From NCBI GenBank assembly GCA_002293475.1, contig DBDG01000029.1:1-23334 (forward strand): a DNA stretch of 23,334 bases. Reading direction: 5' to 3'. Positions 13,484 through 20,707 of this stretch are shown in pieces (position 1 is the first letter of the stretch; each line of letters opens with the position of its first letter). Below the pieces are notes generated by a model. That model made no database searches, was not told the DNA's origin, and saw only the letters and a list, made by a program, of their open reading frames with translations. This stretch comes from Lachnospiraceae bacterium UBA938 (lineage in GTDB: Bacteria; Bacillota; Clostridia; Lachnospirales; Lachnospiraceae). A program made the translations under genes and the position numbers.

Positions 13484-16330
13484 ATGAAGCAAAATATTAA
13501 AAACAGTATTTTATTTCAGCCAATTAAGGTAGCAAGCTATGCCGGTTTTTTTAAAGAACTGGGCACGGCTTTATTTTATGGCCTAGGCCGGCAATATGAC
13601 GAAGCCCTGCTCGCCCTGATGGACAGCGGTACCGCTTTAGGGCTCGAAGAAACCGAAGAACGGCTGGCATGGAAACTGGTCAACCGTTCAGCCATGCAGG
13701 CAATTTCCGATCTTGTCAAAGACAATAAAAGCAGCTTTACCATATCTGAGGCTGATCAGGAGGATTTCATAAATAACATGAAGAAATTACGTTATGATAG
13801 AGAAATCAGTCTGTCGGCCGATTTTTTTAGAGATCCCGCCGCGAGCCAGTTCGTGACAGATATGCAGAAGGTTCTGGCAGAATGGCTTGAACTGGCGGAC
13901 GTAAGGCTCCATAAAGCCGTGTCGATCGTCAATCGCTTTCCGGCCTTTTTTATTTATGCTCTGCATAAGGAATGGACAAAGAACCGGGCCATATACGTCA
14001 GACTATTGGATGAAACACCATTTTCAGAAGCAGTAGCTACGGCAGAAGACTGGGAGCAGTATAAGGCGTGGCTGGATAAGCAGACGCAAGAAAGTATATT
14101 TGATGCGGCTTTCTGTCTCTCACAATTGTACGTGCCGCTATGGGCTTATTATAAAAAAAAGCAAACCGGGGTGGATGACCCAAATGACAAGATGGTGGTT
14201 GACCTTGATCTATACTTAAGAGGCTGGCTTGTGAAAGAGGAGCGGGACGACGCGATCCGCGTCATCAGCGGCGGCCCAGGGAGCGGGAAGTCCTCATTTG
14301 CCAAGATATTCGCCGCTTCGGTTAAAGACTGGCAGGATGTATTATTTATTCCTTTGTACCATCTTGATTTGCGGATTGACCTAAAGGAAGAGGTGGAAAA
14401 GTATTTGCTTTCCAACCATATCTTCCGAAATAGCCCGATCGGCAAGTCCCAGAAGCTGCTGATTATTTTCGACGGTCTGGACGAAATCATGCAGCAGGGC
14501 AAGGCGAGTCTGGATGCCGCTCGTGATTTTGTGAGTTTGGCACAGCAGCTGTTACGCGATCATAATTCCTACGGGCAGTTGCAGATCCGCATGATTCTCA
14601 CGGGCCGTGACCTGCCGGTGCAGGCTATCGAAACAAGCTTCCGGAAGGAAGGGCAGATACTGCATATTCTGCCTTACTATGTGGCGGAGAAAGACAGCGG
14701 CTTGTACATAGATCCAGATGAGTTATTAAAAGAAGATAAGCGCAGGCAATGGTGGAAAACCTACGGGGAATTAACCGGAAAAGGATATAGCGGCCTGCCG
14801 TCTGAATTGGATAAAGAGACATTTGATGAGATAACGGCGCAGCCGCTTCTTAATTATTTACTGGCCATGAGCTATGACCGGGGTAAAATTCAAGTTTCAA
14901 GAGACATAAACCGTACTCAGCTCTATGATGATCTGATAGATGCCGTGTACGAGCGGGGCTGGCAATCTACCCATCTGGCATTAGGCAGTATAACCAAACA
15001 AGACTATGAAAAAGTCTTGGAGGAAATCGCGGTTTCGGCATGGCAGGGGGCAGGGCGCACGGCAACTCTTAAGGATATTTTGGAGCGGTGCCGGAATAAT
15101 AATCTAGAAGGCGTGTTGGAAGAATTTCAGAGCAAAGCGCAGGAAGGTGTTCTGAATCTGCTGACAGCGTTTTATTTTCGGCAGTCCGGTATTCAGGATG
15201 GGGAGAAAAGCTTTGAATTTACCCATAAGAGTTTTGGGGAATATCTGGTCGCTAAAAAGATCATCAGACAGATAGAGATGACAAAGCAGGCACTTGATCA
15301 GCAAAAACAATATGGAACCGGCTGGACACCGGAGATAGCACTGGAAAAATGGCTTCAGCTCTGTAGCGGAGCGCCGATGGATCGGGACATATTTATCTTC
15401 TTATGCGATGAGATGTGCCGGCAGGAGAATGCTGCCGTCCAAAAGTGGCAAGAGATGCTGTGTGAATTGATCACATACGTATTAAAAAAAGGGATGCCAT
15501 TGGGGAATTCTAAGACAAGTTTTTATGAAAATATGAAACTGGCGAGAAATTCAGAAGAAGCTTTACTGGCAACATTAAGTGCCTGTGCCAGATATACGGA
15601 TAAGGTATCGAACATTAACTGGCCACAGGATACTTCGGGATCAAATATTACATCGGCTGGTGAGTGGATCTCAAGGCTATGCGGACAGAGACAAGGGGGA
15701 GCTGATTTTGTTTTTGAATGTTTAAATCATCTTAATCTGTCTAACTGCACGTTATGTTATGGCGCCTTATGCTATGCCAATTTAATGGCGACTGACCTAA
15801 GCGGAGCCGATTTAAGAAAAGCTAATTTAAGCGGAGCCAGCTTACTCAGAGCCAATGTAATCGGCGCTGATTTAAGCAGTGCCGATTTGAGCGAAACAAG
15901 TTTGTATATGACTGATTTAAGCGGCGCCGACTTAAGCGGAGCCAACTTACAATTTGCCTCATTATGGTATGCTGACTTAAGCGGTGCCAATTTAAGCGGC
16001 GCTTCTCTGTTTAGTGCCCATTTAAGTGAAATGCATTTCAGTGAAGTTGATTTACGGGAAGCCGACTTAAGTAAAGTTTACTTCTCAAGAGCCGATTTAA
16101 GCAATAAGAACTTAAAAGAAGCTTATTTACGGGGAGCCAATTTAAGCGGAGCCATTTTAAAAGATGCTGACTTAAGCGGAGCCAGTTTAAAAGGTGCTGA
16201 CTTAAGCGGAGCCGACTTACAGGGAGCCAATTTGCAGGGAGCCGACTTAAGAGGGGCCGACTTGCGTGGAGCAAATTTAAGGGAAGCCGATTTATCAGGA
16301 GCCAACTTAAAAGGAGCCAACTTAGACTAA
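13484..16330 (+). CDS. NACHT NTPase with C-terminal pentapeptide repeats, copy 1
   Basis: A 948-residue STAND-type protein. Residues 1 to about 240 form a helical N-terminal domain of the kind placed before bacterial NACHT modules. The NTPase has Walker A GGPGSGKSS (263-271), Walker B LLIIFDGLDE (325-334) and a sensor-like RMILTGRDLP (369-378). FTHKSFGEYLVAKKI (around 585-600) is a typical late NACHT/winged-helix block. From about residue 750 to the end come some 38 A(D/N)LSG-type pentapeptides, predicted to form a right-handed beta-helix. Several bacterial NACHT proteins protect against phage; in that model the repeats would sense or bind and the N terminus act. AAGGA precedes the ATG. Defence is inferred from the family; the ligand and effector action are unknown. 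Confidence 0.88.
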   Translation: MKQNIKNSILFQPIKVASYAGFFKELGTALFYGLGRQYDEALLALMDSGTALGLEETEERLAWKLVNRSAMQAISDLVKDNKSSFTISEADQEDFINNMKKLRYDREISLSADFFRDPAASQFVTDMQKVLAEWLELADVRLHKAVSIVNRFPAFFIYALHKEWTKNRAIYVRLLDETPFSEAVATAEDWEQYKAWLDKQTQESIFDAAFCLSQLYVPLWAYYKKKQTGVDDPNDKMVVDLDLYLRGWLVKEERDDAIRVISGGPGSGKSSFAKIFAASVKDWQDVLFIPLYHLDLRIDLKEEVEKYLLSNHIFRNSPIGKSQKLLIIFDGLDEIMQQGKASLDAARDFVSLAQQLLRDHNSYGQLQIRMILTGRDLPVQAIETSFRKEGQILHILPYYVAEKDSGLYIDPDELLKEDKRRQWWKTYGELTGKGYSGLPSELDKETFDEITAQPLLNYLLAMSYDRGKIQVSRDINRTQLYDDLIDAVYERGWQSTHLALGSITKQDYEKVLEEIAVSAWQGAGRTATLKDILERCRNNNLEGVLEEFQSKAQEGVLNLLTAFYFRQSGIQDGEKSFEFTHKSFGEYLVAKKIIRQIEMTKQALDQQKQYGTGWTPEIALEKWLQLCSGAPMDRDIFIFLCDEMCRQENAAVQKWQEMLCELITYVLKKGMPLGNSKTSFYENMKLARNSEEALLATLSACARYTDKVSNINWPQDTSGSNITSAGEWISRLCGQRQGGADFVFECLNHLNLSNCTLCYGALCYANLMATDLSGADLRKANLSGASLLRANVIGADLSSADLSETSLYMTDLSGADLSGANLQFASLWYADLSGANLSGASLFSAHLSEMHFSEVDLREADLSKVYFSRADLSNKNLKEAYLRGANLSGAILKDADLSGASLKGADLSGADLQGANLQGADLRGADLRGANLREADLSGANLKGANLD
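15733..16327 (+). repeat. Pentapeptide-repeat-coding array of NACHT copy 1
   Basis: About 590 bases with a 15-base period, built on GCC-GAC-TTA-AGC-GGA and variants. The middle (about 15900-16110) is less regular than the last 200 bases, which are nearly uniform. The array ends without a capping segment, in GANLKGANLD. Similar arrays in copy 2 make unequal exchange between the genes possible. Confidence 0.8.
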
Positions 16331-16391
16331 GTCTCCGTTTAATCAAATCCCAGACCGTCTGACTCATAATATGTGTGGATAAAATAAATTG

Positions 16392-16420
16392 TTGAAAAAT
16401 CTGGTTAAGAATGATATAAT
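16392..16420 (+). promoter_or_regulatory. Promoter of NACHT gene 2
   Basis: TTGAAA (16392-16397), a 17-base spacer and TATAAT (16415-16420), 60 bases before the ATG. The leader resembles that of copy 1, so the duplication included the promoter. No clear terminator is seen between the stop of copy 1 and this site. Confidence 0.75.
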
Positions 16421-16479
16421 CACGTACATCAAAAGGCAGCAATTATGCCAAAATTATACTAAAAAGGATAAATTCCATA

Positions 16480-19257
16480 ATGCAAAATATTAAAAACAGT
16501 ATTCTGTTTCAGCCCATTACGGTAGAAAACTATGCCAATTTTTTTAAAGAATTGGGTGCCGCATTATTTTACAGTTTCGGAAGGCAATATGACGAAGCCC
16601 TGCTCGCCCTTATGGACAGCGGAGCGGCGTTGGGACTTGAAGAAACTGAAGAAAGGCTGGCTTGGAAACTGGTAAACCGTTCTGTCATGCATTCAGTTAC
16701 TAATCTGGTCAAAGAGAATAAAAGCAGTTTTACCTTATCTGAGTCAGATCAGGAGGCGTTCGTAAAGAACATGAAGAAATTACGTTATGATAAGGAAATC
16801 AGGTTGACAGCTGATTTTTTTAAAGATCCTTCGGCAAGCCAGTTTGTGAAGGATATCCAAGAGGTTTTAGCGGAATGGCTGAAACTGGCGGGTGTAGATT
16901 TCTTTGAAGCAGCATCAATTGTCAACCGATTTCCATTATTTTTTGTTCATTCTCTTAATAAGGAATGGAGAAAAAATCGGGCAATATACGAAAGGCTATT
17001 GGATGACACACCGTTTTCGAAATTAGTAACTATGGCAGAAGACTGGGAATTATATCGGTCATGGCTGGATAAGCAGACTCAGAAAAGCATATTTGAAAAA
17101 GCCTATTGCTTGTCGCAGTTGTATGTGCCGCTATGTGGATTCTACATAAAATATAATGAGGACGAGGATGCGGAAAATAACAGAGTAGTGGTCGATATTG
17201 ATCTATATCTAAGGGAATGGCTTGCGAAAGAGACTCAGGATGATGTTGTCCGCGTCATCAGCGGCGGGCCGGGGAGTGGGAAATCCACCTTTGCAAAAAT
17301 CTTTGCTGCTTCAATTAAAGATTGGCAGGATGTATTATTTATTCCTCTAAAAGATCTTAATTTGCATAAAAATCTCATAAAAGCAGTGGAAAGATATTTG
17401 CGTTCCAATCATATTTTTCAAATCAGCCCGATAGGAAAATCCCAGAAACTGCTAATTATTTTTGACGGTCTGGATGAAATCACGCGGAATGGTGTAGCGA
17501 GTCTGGATGCCGCCCGCAATTTTACAAGCCTAGCGCAGCAGTTATTGCGCAACCATAATTCCTATAAATCAATGCAGCTTCGTATGATTATTACGGGTCG
17601 TGACCTGCCGGTGCAAGCTATCGAATCAAGTGTTCGGAAAGAAGGACAGATTCTTCATATGCTGCCTTACTATATAACAGAAAAAGATGCTGAAACATAC
17701 CTTGATCCCAATCATTATTTAAAGGATGATAAACGAAAACATTGGTGGAAATTATATGGGGAATTGACAGGAAAAGGATATACGAATTTGCCGGCAGAAT
17801 TAAGTAAAGAAGCTCTTGACGAATTAACATCGCAGCCGCTTTCGAATTATTTACTGGCCATTAGTTATGACCGTGGCGAAATTAATTATTCGGAAGATAC
17901 AAACCGTAACCAGATTTATGATGATTTGATAGACACAGTTTACAAGCGAGGTTGGGAGACTGAGTATCGGGCGTTGGTCGGGATTGCTAAGCAGGACTAT
18001 GAAAGGGTCTTGGAAGAAATCGCTGTTTCGGCATGGCAGGGGGCAGGTCGCACGGCATCCCTCGACGATATTTTAAAGAGATGCCAAGATAATAATCTTA
18101 GCGGTGTGCTGGAAGAATTTCAGGTCAAGGCGCAGAAAGGTATTCTGAACCTGCTGACGGCGTTTTATTTTCGTCAGTCTGAAGGAAAGCAAACCTTCGA
18201 ATTTACACATAAAAGTTTTGGAGAATATCTTGTCGCTAAAAAGATCGTCAGGCATATAGCGATGACAATGCAAGAACTTGACCGGCAAAGACAAAGCGGA
18301 ACTGGATGGACACCTAAAATGGCTTTAAAAAAATGGCTTCAGTTGTGTAGCAGAGTGCCGATGGATCAAGATATATTTATCTTTTTATGTGATGAGATCC
18401 GTGGGAAGGACAAGGCCGTCATTCAAAAGTGGCAGGAAATGCTGAGTGAACTGATATCTTATGTTTTAAAGAGAGGGATGCCCTTCGATACTAAAAATTT
18501 CTGTGAGAATATGAAATATTCGCGAAATTCTGAAGAGGCCTTATTGGCAACATTAAGTGCCTGCGCCAGATATACGGAGATAACATCGGATATTAACTGG
18601 CCGCAGGATATTCCCGGATCAAGTATTTTTGCGGCCGGAGAATGGCTGTCAAGATTGTGTGGACAGAGACAAGGTGGATTTGATTTTATATTTTCCTGTT
18701 TGAATCATCTTAATCTGTCCGATTGTACTTTATTATATAAGACCTTGTATGATGCTAATTTAAGCGGTGCTGATCTAAGCGGAGCCAACTTAAATGACGC
18801 CGACTTAAGTAGAGCCAAGTTGATTAAAGCTGATTTAAGCGGAGCCAGCTTGCGCAGAGTCAATTTACGCAGTGCCGACTTATGCGGTGCCGATTTATGC
18901 GGTGCCGATTTGATTGGAGCCAGCTTGCGGAGGGCCGACTTAAGCGGAGCCGACTTGATCGGAGCCCACTTAAGCAGAACCAAGTTAAGTGGTGCCATAT
19001 TTAATAAGGCCAAATTATGCGATGCCGACTTGATCGGAGCTAACTTAAGTGGCACTAAATTAATTGGTGCCGACTTACGAGGAGCTGATTTAATCAGAGC
19101 AAATTTACGTAAAGCCAATTTTAGCGGAGCCGACTTGCGTGGTGCCAATTTAAACGGAGCCGATACAAAGGGAACTATCTTTGACGGAGCCACATGGGAC
19201 GAGACACCTATTCAGAAATTATCCACTTTCGTTGAAATGGATTTCAGCGCGACCTAA
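16480..19257 (+). CDS. NACHT NTPase with C-terminal pentapeptide repeats, copy 2
   Basis: A 925-residue paralogue of the preceding protein, similar over its whole length. Walker A is GGPGSGKST (262-270), Walker B LLIIFDGLDE (about 324-333) and the sensor-like segment RMIITGRDLP; FTHKSFGEYLVAKKI is also conserved. The pentapeptide array runs from about residue 745 to 905 and, unlike copy 1, ends in a non-repeat tail (TWDETPIQKLSTFVEMDF). The linker after the N-terminal domain (KYNEDEDAENN) is acidic where copy 1 has KKKQTGVDDPND. Codon use is more AT-rich than in copy 1, so the pair has been diverging for some time. AAGGA lies 11 bases before the ATG. Likely a second sensor with a different specificity. 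Confidence 0.88.
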   Translation: MQNIKNSILFQPITVENYANFFKELGAALFYSFGRQYDEALLALMDSGAALGLEETEERLAWKLVNRSVMHSVTNLVKENKSSFTLSESDQEAFVKNMKKLRYDKEIRLTADFFKDPSASQFVKDIQEVLAEWLKLAGVDFFEAASIVNRFPLFFVHSLNKEWRKNRAIYERLLDDTPFSKLVTMAEDWELYRSWLDKQTQKSIFEKAYCLSQLYVPLCGFYIKYNEDEDAENNRVVVDIDLYLREWLAKETQDDVVRVISGGPGSGKSTFAKIFAASIKDWQDVLFIPLKDLNLHKNLIKAVERYLRSNHIFQISPIGKSQKLLIIFDGLDEITRNGVASLDAARNFTSLAQQLLRNHNSYKSMQLRMIITGRDLPVQAIESSVRKEGQILHMLPYYITEKDAETYLDPNHYLKDDKRKHWWKLYGELTGKGYTNLPAELSKEALDELTSQPLSNYLLAISYDRGEINYSEDTNRNQIYDDLIDTVYKRGWETEYRALVGIAKQDYERVLEEIAVSAWQGAGRTASLDDILKRCQDNNLSGVLEEFQVKAQKGILNLLTAFYFRQSEGKQTFEFTHKSFGEYLVAKKIVRHIAMTMQELDRQRQSGTGWTPKMALKKWLQLCSRVPMDQDIFIFLCDEIRGKDKAVIQKWQEMLSELISYVLKRGMPFDTKNFCENMKYSRNSEEALLATLSACARYTEITSDINWPQDIPGSSIFAAGEWLSRLCGQRQGGFDFIFSCLNHLNLSDCTLLYKTLYDANLSGADLSGANLNDADLSRAKLIKADLSGASLRRVNLRSADLCGADLCGADLIGASLRRADLSGADLIGAHLSRTKLSGAIFNKAKLCDADLIGANLSGTKLIGADLRGADLIRANLRKANFSGADLRGANLNGADTKGTIFDGATWDETPIQKLSTFVEMDFSAT
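18715..19190 (+). repeat. Pentapeptide-repeat-coding array of NACHT copy 2
   Basis: About 475 bases with the same 15-base period, roughly 32 repeats. Positions preceding each Ala-Asp/Asn-Leu vary more (Ile, Cys, Arg, Asn) than in copy 1. The antisense strand of this array is fully open for 162 codons, an artefact of the repeat. Confidence 0.8.
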
Positions 19258-19301
19258 TTTATGATATCATATAGTGAAGCGCCTGAGAAAGGAGGATCCT
19301 T

Positions 19302-20384
19302 ATTCTGAAAAAGATCCTTGTCAATTTTCTTGCAACACTTTTATCATCAATGCTGTTTTTCCCTATGCTTACCCAAGCCGAAGCAGACCATGCCGCCAGC
19401 ATCATTACTGCGACCGGCCAAGATGTCCCGGCGGACAGCCACCTGCCGGAAGATTACCGTTTCCCGGAAGAATACCGCGACAACGCGGTCCAGTTCCGCA
19501 CACAGGACGGTATTTTACTGTGCGGTTATATCTTGGGCGAGGGGAGCCGTGGCGTTACGCTCGGCCATCCCAACGGCTGGATGGTGAAAAGCTGGCTCCC
19601 GTTTGCCGAACGTTTGGTGGACGCAGGGTACATGGTGATCTTGTGGGAATTTCGCAATATCGAGCCGTCCGGGTTTGCTCCCGTATCCGCAAGCCGGCGC
19701 TGGGATTGGGACGTACTGGCCGCCGTACAGGTCTTGCGGGAACGGGGGGCTGAGAGAATCATTGCCATGGGCGCATCGGACGGCGGCACCGCTACGGTGA
19801 TAGCCGCCCCCGATATTCCCGATCTGGCCGGGCTGGGAATATTATCTTCCCCGAAGGATTCCGTGGGAGATGCGCTAGAAGCAGTCGGGAAGATCAAGGA
19901 TGTTCCTGCTTTTTTTGCAGTATCATCCCATGACGCTTACGGGGATTTTTATTCTCATGTCAAGGCTCTCTATGAGGCGTGTCCATCGACTCAGAAAGAG
20001 CTCTGCGTGATAGAAGGTACTGACCACGGCACCGATATGATCACTCCGGATGTACCGGGCTTGGGATATGCCTCCTTCCCCGAGGATGAAGCACAGGTAC
20101 AGAAGCGTCAGGAGTTGGCCGATAAGCTGCTGCTCTTTGTCAACGAAACCTTTGATGACAGGGTGAACGAAACGGATAACAACGAAACGGATAACAACGA
20201 AATGGATAACAACGAAACAGTCTTACCCTCGCACTTGCCTGCTGGCCGCCAAGAAGCTGTGCCTAGTCAGGAAGTATCAGACAGCCTTTTAGGAAAAAAC
20301 GGCGGCCCCGCCGTATTGTCAGGAATTGCCTTTTTACTTGCACTGGTTATTATCCTCTTTATTATAAGGAAGAGACGACGATAA
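19302..20384 (+). CDS. Exported, membrane-anchored alpha/beta hydrolase
   Basis: The first ATG in frame (19350) would cut through a signal peptide. Reading from ATT (19302) or CTG (19305), which lie 6 and 9 bases after AAAGGAGG, adds LKKILVNFLATLLSS and gives a normal signal peptide with cleavage near MLTQAEA. So a non-AUG start is likely. Counting from CTG, the nucleophile elbow is GASDGG (Ser158), with SSHDAYG (Asp210) and EGTDHGTD (His241) completing the triad. A linker of repeated NETDN follows, then a C-terminal membrane helix (GIAFLLALVIILFII) ending in RKRRR, so the catalytic domain should face outwards. It begins 44 bases after NACHT copy 2 and may be transcribed with it. The substrate is unknown. 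Confidence 0.8.
   Translation: MLKKILVNFLATLLSSMLFFPMLTQAEADHAASIITATGQDVPADSHLPEDYRFPEEYRDNAVQFRTQDGILLCGYILGEGSRGVTLGHPNGWMVKSWLPFAERLVDAGYMVILWEFRNIEPSGFAPVSASRRWDWDVLAAVQVLRERGAERIIAMGASDGGTATVIAAPDIPDLAGLGILSSPKDSVGDALEAVGKIKDVPAFFAVSSHDAYGDFYSHVKALYEACPSTQKELCVIEGTDHGTDMITPDVPGLGYASFPEDEAQVQKRQELADKLLLFVNETFDDRVNETDNNETDNNEMDNNETVLPSHLPAGRQEAVPSQEVSDSLLGKNGGPAVLSGIAFLLALVIILFIIRKRRR
20166..20219 (+). repeat. 15-base tandem repeat coding for NETDN
   Basis: AACGAAACGGATAAC is repeated 3.6 times with one substitution (Thr to Met in the third unit). It lengthens the hydrophilic linker before the C-terminal anchor of the hydrolase. Such in-frame microrepeats commonly vary between strains. 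Confidence 0.85.
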
Positions 20385-20497
20385 TGGGTTAATGCTCATT
20401 CATTATAATATTAAATTCGCATAAAAGAATTATAGCAACTAAGATTATTAAAATAACAATAGTATTAAAATATTAAGGATATAAAATGCCTTGGTGC

Positions 20498-20526
20498 TTG
20501 CAATGCAGTAATACATAGAGTATTAT
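20498..20526 (+). promoter_or_regulatory. Candidate promoter for the GH9 gene
   Basis: TTGCAA (20498-20503), a 17-base spacer and TATTAT (20521-20526); an overlapping TATAAT at 20524 would need a 20-base spacer. The mRNA leader would be about 175 bases. The intergenic stretch 20385-20707 otherwise holds AT-rich sequence and the palindrome described next; no gene is seen. Confidence 0.35.
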
Positions 20527-20624
20527 AATTAGTGGTATATCTGCCAAATATAGGAATTTATTTATCTATTGTGTATTTTTAACGTGTCCGGTCGGCGATC
20601 GCGGCACCGTTTTAGCTAATCAAA

Positions 20625-20638
20625 AGCGTCGGGACGCT
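20625..20638. promoter_or_regulatory. Palindromic operator candidate upstream of GH9
   Basis: AGCGTC-GG-GACGCT is a perfect 14-base palindrome, followed 7 bases later by a looser AGCG-TTTCC-CGCT (about 20646-20658), and preceded by GCGATCGC (about 20595). These GC-rich symmetrical sites in the leader resemble LacI-family operators of sugar-utilisation genes, which is an inference from shape only. Confidence 0.4.
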
Positions 20639-20707
20639 GATACTTGAGCGTTTCCCGCTGGCAAAGGCATTGTTTATTGCAACCTGCCAATTAAAGGAGA
20701 AGGACAC

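Noticed and set aside
15733..19190. CRISPR-like or satellite repeat arrays
   Set aside because: The period is 15 bases without spacers and is in frame with coding sequence, so these are protein repeats.
15772..19193. Long antisense frames full of Ala-Pro-Leu-Lys-Ser repeats (15772-15990, 16123-16320, 18705-19193)
   Set aside because: They are the reverse reading of the 15-base pentapeptide-repeat period, which lacks antisense stops by composition.
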